Source: Anaerolineae bacterium
Lineage (GTDB): Bacteria; Chloroflexota; Anaerolineae; Aggregatilineales; UBA3940
NCBI GenBank assembly: GCA_016928235.1
Contig: JAFGLD010000366.1
Span: forward strand, 1 to 38,703
Direction: 5' to 3'
Length of the DNA stretch: 38,703 nt
Part shown: positions 24,157-31,996 of the stretch, piece by piece
Layout: the number at the start of each line of letters is the position of its first letter
Numbering within the stretch: position 1 is the stretch's first letter
The notes under the pieces: model-generated
The model's database searches: none
Told to the model about the DNA's origin: nothing
What the model saw: the letters and a program-made list of their open reading frames with translations, nothing else
Program-made: the position numbers and the translations under genes

Positions 24157-25145
24157 TACTGCTTCCCCAACCGAATGCGCGGATCGACCCACATCAGCAG
24201 TAGGTCCGAGATGAATGTGCCGATGACGGTCATCACGCCCAGCATTAAAACGATGGTCCCTGCCAGGAACAAATCTTGGGCGATCAGCGCCTTGAGCAGC
24301 AGTGGTCCCACAGTTGGCAAGCTCAACACCATCGACACGATAATGCTCCCCGACACAACATAGGGGAACAGATAGCCAAGCGTACTGATGAACGGGTTGA
24401 GCGCCACGCGCACCGGGTACTTCAGGATGACGCGCGTCTCAGGCAGTCCGCGCGCGCGGGCCGTCATCACGTAGGGTTTGCGAAGCTCATCGAGCAGGTT
24501 GGAGCGCATGATCCGGATCATCTGTGCCGTGCCTCCGATGCCTAACACGATGGCTACAATCGGGAGGTGCTTGAGCATATCGACAAATTTTGCCCAGCTC
24601 CACGGCGCGTCAGCCATCTCTGCTGAGAACAAGCCACCGACATTGGCGTTGAAATACTTGAAACCAACGTACATGACGATAAGCGCCAGCATGAAGCCGG
24701 GGATTGCCAACCCGATAAAGCCAATAAAGGTGGCAATGTAGTCTCCGATGGAATATCGTTTGACGGCAGAATAGATGCCGATGGGTAATGCCAGTGCCCA
24801 GGTGAAGACAATAGCCGCGACGGAAATAACGACGGTAAGCGTGAGTCGATCCCCGATGACATCGAGCACCGGACGTCCCCATTCTATCGCCATTCCGAAG
24901 TTTCCCTGCGCGATCAGCCCCATCCATTTGAGATACTGGATGTAGATTGGTTGATCGAGACCATATTGTATACGAAGCGCCTGTGCTTCCGCTTCTGTTA
25001 CCCCAACCCCCGAAGCAGACATCGACGCAATGTATGAGGTGACATAATCACCAGGAGGTAGCTGGATAATGATAAATGAGAGGACAGTGATTGCCCAGGT
25101 GGTTAAAAGTGCCAGGATTAAACGGCGTACGATATAAGCTATCAC
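24156..25145 (-). CDS. ABC transporter permease, DppB/OppB type
   Basis: The 329-residue permease opens with MIAYIVRRLILALLTTWAITVLSFIIIQLPPGD, the standard DppB-type first helix, and has six membrane segments. The EAA loop is YVMTARARGLPETRVILKYPVRVALNP; the end WVDPRIRLGKQ is typical. It begins with GTG, with GAGG about ten bases upstream. It follows the receptor gene by 94 bp, a gap that holds a perfect palindrome, and overlaps the next permease by one base. Confidence 0.93.
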   Translation of the reverse strand: MIAYIVRRLILALLTTWAITVLSFIIIQLPPGDYVTSYIASMSASGVGVTEAEAQALRIQYGLDQPIYIQYLKWMGLIAQGNFGMAIEWGRPVLDVIGDRLTLTVVISVAAIVFTWALALPIGIYSAVKRYSIGDYIATFIGFIGLAIPGFMLALIVMYVGFKYFNANVGGLFSAEMADAPWSWAKFVDMLKHLPIVAIVLGIGGTAQMIRIMRSNLLDELRKPYVMTARARGLPETRVILKYPVRVALNPFISTLGYLFPYVVSGSIIVSMVLSLPTVGPLLLKALIAQDLFLAGTIVLMLGVMTVIGTFISDLLLMWVDPRIRLGKQ

Positions 25146-25199
25146 AGGCTCTTACCTCACACTCCTACTCCACCTCTTCATCTTACCAAGGAAGAGGGT

Positions 25200-25223
25200 C
25201 CCTTCTCCCCATGGGGAGAAGGG
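25200..25223. repeat. Perfect 24-bp palindrome between receptor and permease genes
   Basis: CCCTTCTCCCC AT and its exact complement form an uninterrupted palindrome. In the transcript it gives a very stable hairpin just after the receptor gene; no T tract follows on the minus strand, so it may protect the receptor mRNA 3' end or partly reduce permease expression. Confidence 0.75.
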
Positions 25224-25239
25224 GGTAGGTCTAGAGAAA

Positions 25240-27399
25240 CTATGATTTGAAGAAAAAGGTTACCGGAAGAGAAGTACATGGTGTGCGTGCATGTTGCGCG
25301 TTGACTTGGCGTTCCGGAACGTTGCCCATGTTGTTCTTGACGATACGAAGGCCCATGAACGCCGGGGACTGCCCAACCGTGCCGATGCTCCACTGCTGCT
25401 CGACGACGATCTTCCAGATTTCCTTTGCGTTCTCGATCTGGCCTGCTTCGTCCAGCCCGAAGGCTTCCCTGTAGAGATCAAAGACATGCAGCATCTCAGG
25501 ATCATCCGGCTTGGTGCCCTGTGAGCCGTTCGATGCATACCACTTGGCAAATGCCATGCCCATATGACACTCGCCCGGGTCGACCGGTATTGCATGACGG
25601 GCAAAGAGATAGAGCATCTCTGATCCGTCGTTGGCCCAGAGGATGATTTGGTGTTCATCGTTGGCAGACATGCCGAAAGCAAGATTGCGTTCCATTTCTT
25701 TGATTTCGACATCAATGCCGATTGCCTTCCATTGCTCTCTGATCATCTCGCCGACTTTGGTGTAAGGAATGAACTGTCCGCCAGCAGTGATCATTTCAAG
25801 CCGCAGCCTCTCACCGTTATCTGTGCGGAGACGATATCCGTCACCGTCTTTCTTATCCAATCCCAAACCATCAAGGATCTGGTTGGCCTGCTCGACATCC
25901 AGCGTGCACCATTTGGTGTTCCACTCAGGGCCGGGACTGTAGATGGTGTCAGGAGAGGGCGCGGTTGAGCCGGGGGTGCCGACACCCAGCCAGAGCGCCT
26001 CATTAAGCTGGTCGCGGTCGATGCCCATCGAGAGCGCGTGACGGAAGTCTTTGTTCTTGATCCACTTGGCGATCTCGGGATCGCCGGTATAGGCATTGCC
26101 CAAGTGCAGGGTAGCATCCGAGCCGTTGAAGGCCGGATCGAGGTGAATCGTGTAATTGCCTTTTTCCGCATTCTCCAGAAAGACGGGTAGATTGGCAAGC
26201 CCCATGTGGCGTTCCTGAATATCGTACTCTCCCGCAATGGCACGCAAGTTGGCGACTTCGGTATTCTCCGCCAGTGCCATCGTGATTTCATCGATATACG
26301 GAAGCTGGTTGCCATCGGTGTCCACTGCCCAGAAGTATGGGTTGCGTGTCATCGACCAGGTAGGTGTGTTGAGCGGGGATACTGTTGTCCAGGGTGTCAT
26401 CGTTGGCACCTCAGGATTGAGTGCCCAGCTATATCTGTTCTTGAGATAGGCTACCCAGTCGTCAAAACCCTCATCCTTTGCCTTTTTATTCACTTCTTCT
26501 TCTGATGAATACTTGGGAAGGAATTGCTTGAGGTAGTGTGCTGGGCAATACCCGCCACCCCAGTTCTGGAATGCGCCACGTGTTGCAAATCCGGCGCCGA
26601 TACCGGTGCTGCCGGCCAACTGGTAGACAAAGAAAGCGTAAGGCTCCGGGAATTCGAAAGCAACGGTGAGGTCATCGACTTTCTTCATCACGCAAGGCTT
26701 GCCGTTGATCTGCATTTCAGGGAATGGCGTGGGCACAATCGTTGGGTCTGAGTAGATATCCTCAAACCAGAATATGAAGTCATCCGCGGTGAGTGGTTCG
26801 CCATCGGACCACTTGACGCCTTTGCGCAGGGTAATGGTGATCGTCTTGCCGTCATCACTCACTGACCAATCTTTGGCAAGCGAGGGCATGATGGTGGCGC
26901 CGGTATAGTCAAAGTGCAAGATCTTGTCCATCGAGACGATGCGGTTGCCGTTCTCGTGATCGGCGGGCCCGGTAAACGCGCGTCGCCATGTGCCGCCATA
27001 TTGGCCAATTTCATGTAACGGCTTGATGACCATCAGGTCTTCAGGATCGGGCAGGCGATCTTCAACGGGTGGCAATGTGCCGGCTGCAACCAAAGTTGCC
27101 AGCGTTGGCGCTTCGCTAAACTTGGTTGGGAACTGGGCAGCATCACGGATAATCTCTGGCCCTTCCAGCTTTCCAATTAGCTCCGACCCGATCTTGGGAG
27201 CCTCGCTGGTCGCCGGAGCGACAGTCAACTCCGCGGTTGCATCTGTTGCTGGAACTGTCGTTGGGGCTGTTGTGAGTTCTTCCTGAGCAGGGGTCGTGGT
27301 AGCTGTTTGTCCACATCCCGCCAGGACCGCTCCGGCTGCGCCTACTGTTGCCAGCCGCAGGAACTCACGTCTGGTGATTTTTTTATCGCGTTTTGACAT
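25240..27399 (-). CDS. Solute-binding lipoprotein of a peptide/oligosaccharide ABC importer
   Basis: The 719-residue receptor belongs to family 5 solute-binding proteins (SBP_bac_5). The N-terminus carries a Tat signal (ITRREFLRLATVGAAG, twin Arg 10-11) joined to a lipobox LAGC (Cys29), then a Thr/Ala-rich linker (30-70). The mature part has the family pattern ITLRKGVKWSDGEPLTADDFIFWFEDI and HALSMGIDRDQLNEALWLG. At over 700 residues it is longer than DppA or OppA and like the large receptors that bind sugar oligomers in Thermotoga. AGGAGG six bases before ATG (27399) sets the start. The uronate genes around it suggest oligouronides as ligand (inference). Confidence 0.92.
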   Translation of the reverse strand: MSKRDKKITRREFLRLATVGAAGAVLAGCGQTATTTPAQEELTTAPTTVPATDATAELTVAPATSEAPKIGSELIGKLEGPEIIRDAAQFPTKFSEAPTLATLVAAGTLPPVEDRLPDPEDLMVIKPLHEIGQYGGTWRRAFTGPADHENGNRIVSMDKILHFDYTGATIMPSLAKDWSVSDDGKTITITLRKGVKWSDGEPLTADDFIFWFEDIYSDPTIVPTPFPEMQINGKPCVMKKVDDLTVAFEFPEPYAFFVYQLAGSTGIGAGFATRGAFQNWGGGYCPAHYLKQFLPKYSSEEEVNKKAKDEGFDDWVAYLKNRYSWALNPEVPTMTPWTTVSPLNTPTWSMTRNPYFWAVDTDGNQLPYIDEITMALAENTEVANLRAIAGEYDIQERHMGLANLPVFLENAEKGNYTIHLDPAFNGSDATLHLGNAYTGDPEIAKWIKNKDFRHALSMGIDRDQLNEALWLGVGTPGSTAPSPDTIYSPGPEWNTKWCTLDVEQANQILDGLGLDKKDGDGYRLRTDNGERLRLEMITAGGQFIPYTKVGEMIREQWKAIGIDVEIKEMERNLAFGMSANDEHQIILWANDGSEMLYLFARHAIPVDPGECHMGMAFAKWYASNGSQGTKPDDPEMLHVFDLYREAFGLDEAGQIENAKEIWKIVVEQQWSIGTVGQSPAFMGLRIVKNNMGNVPERQVNAQHARTPCTSLPVTFFFKS

Positions 27400-27510
27400 T
27401 TGAATCCTCCTGGAACAGACTATCAGATTCATGCTCTGTCAGCAGATTGAAGTAGGAAAAAACGGGTGTTTATTGATTCCCTCCTTGTAGCCTCTATTCC
27501 GCATTTTGTA

Positions 27511-27526
27511 TGTCTTTGGTGATCGG
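27511..27526 (+). repeat. Dispersed GTGATC repeat, copy 3
   Basis: TGTCTTTGGTGATCGG, followed by CTTTCAGTGCTTGACG; same core as at 491 and 12295. Confidence 0.65.
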
Positions 27527-28259
27527 CTTTCAGTGCTTGACGATTGAACTACATCGGTAGTGACCAATTCTTGAACTCAAGTCACAGACTAAATTAACTT
27601 GTTAAGGCACTTTACACCTCATGCCTTACGTGTCACACTGATCGTCGTCACAAACGGATTGAGCAACCACAAATGTCAGATCCTAAAGTGCGGAAAACAG
27701 GCTTAGTGACAACAACTCACGTGATTTTTAGATTCCCAGAGAGCCTCACTGTGTCAGACGTTACCGGAGTATCACCATATCAATGGGAATGTAATGAATC
27801 ATCACTTCCCACGACTATGACTGTTGATGATCCATTTGCTTTAGCTGCTTCCTTTCCTCATTAGGTGCTGGACGATGAGGCCGGCTGTGGATATTCTGAT
27901 CGACCAATCCTGAGCAATGATCTTCTCCTTGTTTGCCGGAGATGGTCTAATTTCCTCCTTTCTGGTGCTACTCCAAACAGCTTTTTGAACTCAGAACGAG
28001 GCTATTTCCCCGCGGATCACGTAAAGATTGCGAAGCGACTTTTGTGTGCAACTGATGACATGCAGTTGGCTGACATGGAGCAATCAATAAACCGATAAGA
28101 TACGCTGCGGACCAATACCATTTTTACCTGGTCTAGGTGTCGAGATTCCAACTTGACGTAGTGTGTTTTTTGAAATAGTCTCCATATTTTGTTTTGTGTT
28201 TGCACTTTCGTTCTGTTCGAGTTGAGTTTCTTTGGCATGGCAATACCTTCGCCGAACCC

Positions 28260-28309
28260 GTCATTCCCGCGAAATGCCCGCCCCCGCGGAAGCGTGGGGC
28301 GAGAATCCA
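28260..28309. repeat. Palindromic repeat, family A copy 3 (long form, reverse orientation)
   Basis: Read on the minus strand it runs GGATTCTCGCCCCACGCTT ... GCATTTCGCGGGAATGAC, which matches both ends of the copy at 33036-33105 and the core of the compact copies. Confidence 0.7.
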
Positions 28310-28396
28310 CCTATCGCGCTCGACGACTCCCACTGACACAGAAATAACAATTGAGCACATGGTTTGTGTTTTTTAATGCTACCGGCCCTATTCTGA

Positions 28397-29173
28397 TCAA
28401 GATCTTGGTAGGTATCCTAGACTTAGTGAAATTGATTTGGCTGTCTCACAAACCATTGCTCCGGCTTGTGGAATTTCGTTCTCGGAGAGACGAGCCGTGG
28501 GAGCAGAAATGCTTACCGCAGCTATTGGTTTGCCTGTATGGTCAAAAATAGGGGCAGCTACACAACAACCGCCCAACTCATATTCCTCATCGTCAACAGC
28601 AAACCCTCGCTCGCGAGTCTTGTCAAGCTCCGCCAAAAACCTGTCCGGATCTGTAATGGTGCGCAGGGTTTGGGCAGGTAATCCATATTGCTCGATGAAA
28701 GTCTGCACTTCCGGAAGCGGAAGGCAAGATAGGATGGCCTTACCCAAGCCGGTGCCATGGGCCGGAGCCCGCCTACCTACTTCAACATTCATTCCCAGTG
28801 CTTTCGTGCCCAAAAATCGCTCAATGTAGACAATATCAGAGCCGTTCAGGACAGCCAGGTTGACAGTCTCATTCCATTGGTTGCGCAATTCTCTCAAAAA
28901 TGGATTAGCTACTTGTCGGATCTCGATCTGATCGAGCATCACAAAAGCTCGCTCTACAAGTTTAAGTCCAAGACTATATTTGAGAGTGTCGGGATTTTGA
29001 CGGAGAAAGCCGTTGGCGTTGAGGGTATATACTAGACTTGCAACAGTGCTTTTGTGCAAGCCAAGCGCTCTGGCAATATCAGTAGTACCAAGCTCAGAGA
29101 TCTGGCCACCAAATAAGTTGAGGATATCAATTGCCCGTTGGACAGATCCTATTTTCTTTGATGTGTGAGGCAT
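28397..29173 (-). CDS. IclR-family transcriptional regulator
   Basis: The 258-residue protein has an N-terminal winged helix-turn-helix (about 8-70; TTDIARALGLHKSTVASLVYTLNANGFL) and a C-terminal effector domain (ILSCLPLPEVQTFIEQYG, RERGFAVDDEEYELGGCCVAAPIFDHTGKPIAAVSISAP). This is the family of KdgR, the repressor of pectin and uronate genes, and its position between the transporter and the GH105 gene fits control by KDG or a related acid (inference). ATG at 29173 is chosen to match the usual N-terminus; longer frames add an unrelated 38 residues. A perfect palindrome lies 73 bp upstream. Confidence 0.92.
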   Translation of the reverse strand: MPHTSKKIGSVQRAIDILNLFGGQISELGTTDIARALGLHKSTVASLVYTLNANGFLRQNPDTLKYSLGLKLVERAFVMLDQIEIRQVANPFLRELRNQWNETVNLAVLNGSDIVYIERFLGTKALGMNVEVGRRAPAHGTGLGKAILSCLPLPEVQTFIEQYGLPAQTLRTITDPDRFLAELDKTRERGFAVDDEEYELGGCCVAAPIFDHTGKPIAAVSISAPTARLSENEIPQAGAMVCETAKSISLSLGYLPRS

Positions 29174-29245
29174 AAAATAAAGTGTTTCTGTTAATTTTGT
29201 AGTATGTTTGGTGTGGCAGAATAACAGACTAAAATCTTGTTTGGT

Positions 29246-29264
29246 AGTACGACATTGTCGTACT
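29246..29264. promoter_or_regulatory. Perfect 9-1-9 palindrome, candidate IclR operator
   Basis: AGTACGACATTGTCGTACT has two perfect 9-base arms around a single T. It lies just upstream of iclR, and a TATAAT box (29273-29278) sits nine bases to its right on the plus strand. Size and symmetry fit an IclR-type dimer site and autoregulation. Confidence 0.6.
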
Positions 29265-29376
29265 GTGTACTGTATAATAGCACACATTGTAAGGATGTCA
29301 ATAGGTTGTGTGGTGGAAAATAGTTCGAACGGGGTGAGGTTGGCTGAGCTTGAACCTGACTTTCTAAACTTTTTGA

Positions 29377-29486
29377 GTAACTATTCAGTGGTTAATGGTT
29401 AGTTGTTGGCTGTTAGCTGTAAACTAAAACTTGTCACTTGTCACTCAAAACTGTCAAGCATCCGGCACCAATAACTGAATAGTTAC
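29377..29486. repeat. 110-bp element with 13-bp inverted ends
   Basis: GTAACTATTCAGT (29377-29389) and ACTGAATAGTTAC (29474-29486) are perfect inverted repeats. The inside is made of degenerate words (GGTTAATGGTTAGTTGTTGG, CTTGTCACTTGTCACTC). MITE-like, without a gene. Confidence 0.55.
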
Positions 29487-29542
29487 CTTTTTGATAGACT
29501 ACCACAGCAGGAATATGGGTTCAAAGCTTAATTGTGGCTCAT

Positions 29543-29628
29543 TGGGAATTGCCGTGATTTTGCGATGTGTGGCAGCACATTTCGCGCCGGGAAACACGAT
29601 GTTTCACAGTATTGCACGGCAATTCCCA
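29543..29628. ncRNA. Structured element, possible three-way junction
   Basis: TGGGAATTGCCGTG (29543-29556) pairs perfectly with CACGGCAATTCCCA (29615-29628) as a 14-bp outer stem. Inside are two hairpins: GCGATGTG with CACATTTCGC (29562-29585, two-base bulge) and GAAACA-CGA-TGTTTC (29591-29605). The nested layout suits an RNA or a hairpin-forming mobile remnant. Which of these, and which strand is expressed, is not known; the RNA label is tentative. Confidence 0.4.
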
Positions 29629-29723
29629 GAGAACCTGTTTATTCAATTGTGCTCTACTTCTTGTCCGGATATCTGTAACCATTACGATGGGGAAAGTTTG
29701 TACTTTTTCCCATCCACTTGCCC

Positions 29724-30803
29724 CTAACCCTCATCCCCAAACTTGATGTACTCGATCAGCAGCATCAGCGTCATCCCCTGGCCGTAGAGAGTAGGATAGC
29801 AGGCCAGATCGTTATAGTCTTCGATGACCTTCATGATCGGTGTGCCGCCTGATACGCCGGTGATGGCTCCTTCGGGTGTGAGCCTCTGTAGCAAGCCATC
29901 AATAGACTTTTCGGCTGCCGGCAGGTAGGTCGATGGGAGGATGCCCTGCCGGATGGCTTTCATGATGCCACAGGCAATCCCCGCGCTGCCTGAAGATTCC
30001 TGGTAAAAATCCGGACGATCCATAATGGTGTGCCACAAGCCGTTATCGGCCTGGTATGTCAGTAAGCCGTCAACCAGGCGTCGATATCGCTCGCCGATCT
30101 CTGCGGGAACAGCATCCATCTCGCACAAGACCATTGGCGCTCCGATGGTGATCCAGGCATTGCCGCGCGCCCAGCGTCCACCCGATTTGTGGCTCTTCTC
30201 TTTGCAGTTGTACCCGTGAAACAGAACACCGGTCTCCGGGTCCTGGAGATATTGCAGGTGAAGCAGTAATTGTTGGACTGCTTCCTCGGTGTAGCATGTT
30301 TCTCCGGTCAGCCTGCCCAACCGGGCCAGGAAAATGACGACCATGAAGATGGTATCCGCCCAGATCTCTTCTTCCAGATCGTGTCCGTGCTGGATCGCTC
30401 CAACGCTGGTACGAATGAGGTTCTTGATAATCCAATCGCCATAATCCTCAGCTATATCACGATATTCTTGATTGCCTGTCCAGCGATACATATCGGGAAA
30501 GATGGTGAACGGCACCATCGAATTGACATGCTGGAATTTGCTGGCCTGGTGTTTGTTCCGATCGATCCAACTGATCAGGTAGTCCAGCACATCCTGTCGC
30601 TTGCATAGATCGTAATAGGCGGAGATGGCAGTCAGGCCGACACCCGGATTCCAGTTCCAGACATCGATGTTCGTTCCCCACGCCTCGCTGTCAACGTTGA
30701 CACCGCTGACCTGTTCCGATAAGCCGCTGTGATCGGCGATCATGAATTGGTAAATCCGCTCGGCGGCTTCTTTTAAGCCCGATATGTCTTTTGTTACACG
30801 CAT
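29724..30803 (-). CDS. Unsaturated uronyl hydrolase (GH88/GH105)
   Basis: The 359-residue enzyme should remove the 4,5-unsaturated uronic acid from the non-reducing end of lyase products (rhamnogalacturonyl or glucuronyl type). Family signs are EEEIWADTIFM with catalytic Asp150, GVLFHGYN (His196), GGRWARGNAWITIG (208-221) and QESSGSAGIACGIMKAI. There is no signal peptide, so it works in the cytoplasm on imported oligomers. AAAGGAG eight bases before the ATG at 30803 sets the start; longer frames are rejected. It diverges from the isomerase-KduD genes, which use its product. Confidence 0.92.
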   Translation of the reverse strand: MRVTKDISGLKEAAERIYQFMIADHSGLSEQVSGVNVDSEAWGTNIDVWNWNPGVGLTAISAYYDLCKRQDVLDYLISWIDRNKHQASKFQHVNSMVPFTIFPDMYRWTGNQEYRDIAEDYGDWIIKNLIRTSVGAIQHGHDLEEEIWADTIFMVVIFLARLGRLTGETCYTEEAVQQLLLHLQYLQDPETGVLFHGYNCKEKSHKSGGRWARGNAWITIGAPMVLCEMDAVPAEIGERYRRLVDGLLTYQADNGLWHTIMDRPDFYQESSGSAGIACGIMKAIRQGILPSTYLPAAEKSIDGLLQRLTPEGAITGVSGGTPIMKVIEDYNDLACYPTLYGQGMTLMLLIEYIKFGDEG

Positions 30804-31174
30804 GCTTTGCACTCCTTTGGAAATGGGGCTCAACGCGGAAAGGTGGGATATTCTAACGAATGTTTTTCCTGCTAATCCGCGTAGATTGGTTTTTAGCTGA
30901 CGCATTTGTTGGTTTAATATTCAGGTTTCTTGTTATACTAATATTGATCTTCTCCGAGCCATTATATCACTCAAACACAGATCGTCCTGGAAATCCGGCC
31001 TGGCCTGTATAGCAGACGATTCTGTTGACTTGTCCTGTCTTCATGGGAGTGATCAATGCTCACAATGCTCACCGATAGAGATGAAAGCAGCCTCTCTCTT
31101 TCCAGAGCTTTTCACTCATCACCCAAACGACTGCAAGTTGTCTATCACTCGTCACTATTTTCAAGGAGATTGTC
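30804..31174. promoter_or_regulatory. Divergent control region between GH105 and the isomerase gene
   Basis: The AT-rich middle (30900-30975) holds a possible plus-strand promoter, TTGGTT (30909-30914) and TATACT (30934-30939), with a long 19-bp spacer. Toward the isomerase start come TCACTCATCACC and TCACTCGTCACTATTTTCAAGG words. No other gene is seen. Confidence 0.4.
31153..31166 (+). promoter_or_regulatory. Shared leader motif CACTATTTTCAAGG, copy 1
   Basis: This 14-base sequence, preceded by ATCACTCGT and including the AAGGAG ribosome site, lies directly before the isomerase ATG; the same sequence is before the KDG kinase gene. Confidence 0.7.
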
Positions 31175-31993
31175 ATGAAAAACCATGCATTGTTAACCGC
31201 AAACTCAGGCTTGAATACGCTGCCCTACAATCCCTGCGCCCTGCTCGATTTCGCTTTGCTCAAGCTGGGAGCAGGCGAGGAATATTCCGGCAACACAGGA
31301 GATCGCGAGTTCCTGGCGGTCATTCTGGGCGGCAAGGCCACATTTGAAATTGGCAACATCGTTTTCGAGCAGGTTGGTGGTCGCCCAAATGTTTTTAACG
31401 GTAAGCCGCATTCAGTCTACCTGCCTGCGGGCGTGGACTTCTCGGTCCGGGCTGAGGGAGCAGTGGAAATTGCTTTGCCCAGCGCGCCGAGCGACTCGGC
31501 CATCGAGCCGTATGTGATCGAGCCATCGCGCGTTGCCAACGGAATCTGGGGCGCTGCCAACTTCAAGCGTTACTATCATCAGATCCTGACGTTGGCTTCC
31601 CAGCCGGATCTGCCCGCCCGTCGTCTGATCGTCGGCGAAACCTTTACCCCCAGCGGCAACTGGAGCACCTTCCCTCCGCACAAGCACCAGGTCGAGGATT
31701 TGCCCCGCCAGGCCTTCCACGAAGAGATGTATTATTTCAAAGTCAGCCCAACTGACGGCTTTGGCCTTTGCCATTACTATAACGAGGAGGGTGAGGAAGA
31801 GAACTTCACCGTGCGCGATAACTCCATCCACATGATGGCGAAGGGCTATCACACAGTTGTCAGCGCGCCGGGATATACCACCTATTATCTGTGGTTCCTG
31901 GCCGGTGAGCAGCGCGTCCAGGCTACGGTCGATGATGCTGCCTTGAGCTGGGTGGGCCGCACCGTTCCGATGCTCAAAGAACTGGGAGGCTGA
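31175..31993 (+). CDS. iolB: IolB-type uronate isomerase (KduI/IolB family)
   Basis: The 272-residue cupin follows Bacillus IolB (5-deoxy-glucuronate isomerase) in length and key stretches: GNWSTFPPHKHQVEDLPRQAFHEEMYY (161-187; metal ligands His169, His171 and a Glu at 183/184), GYHTVVSAPGYTTYYLWFLAG with His226. It is followed after 3 bp by kduD and lies beside GH105, kdgK and the KDPG aldolase, with no other inositol gene. The likely local role is therefore the KduI reaction, converting 5-keto-4-deoxyuronate to the 2,5-diketo acid that KduD reduces; this is an inference. AAGGAG six bases before ATG supports the start. Confidence 0.85.
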   Translation: MKNHALLTANSGLNTLPYNPCALLDFALLKLGAGEEYSGNTGDREFLAVILGGKATFEIGNIVFEQVGGRPNVFNGKPHSVYLPAGVDFSVRAEGAVEIALPSAPSDSAIEPYVIEPSRVANGIWGAANFKRYYHQILTLASQPDLPARRLIVGETFTPSGNWSTFPPHKHQVEDLPRQAFHEEMYYFKVSPTDGFGLCHYYNEEGEEENFTVRDNSIHMMAKGYHTVVSAPGYTTYYLWFLAGEQRVQATVDDAALSWVGRTVPMLKELGG

Positions 31994-31996
31994 ACG

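Larger units (their letters stand above)
27400..28396. other. Long intergenic region without a recognisable gene
   Basis: Nearly 1 kb separates the transporter operon from iclR. It contains a GTGATC repeat copy (27511-27526), the 5-2-5 inverted repeat TTAACTTGTTAA (27594-27605) that could serve as an operator, and a family A palindrome (28260-28309). Short open frames (for instance 27673-27864 and 27865-28098 on the plus strand) have no domain, ribosome site or codon pattern that I can support. It may be decayed sequence. Confidence 0.5.
29174..29723. other. Intergenic region rich in inverted repeats
   Basis: This stretch between iclR and the GH105 gene (both minus) contains the iclR operator (29246-29264), a 111-bp element with inverted ends (29377-29486), a three-way-junction-like element (29543-29628) and an imperfect hairpin with GATGGG/CCCATC ends (29686-29714). 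No gene is seen. Confidence 0.6.

Noticed and set aside
27673..28098. Two short plus-strand frames in the 1-kb gap
   Set aside because: No domain, ribosome site or link to neighbours; they may be remnants.
29273..29278. TATAAT on the plus strand as promoter of a new gene
   Set aside because: No plausible gene follows on that strand for more than 1.5 kb; it is noted only as part of the operator region.
30826..30852. GGCTCAACGC followed by a G-rich run, similar to the ISL3 end at 61-86
   Set aside because: Only about ten bases match well and no second end was found, so chance is likely.
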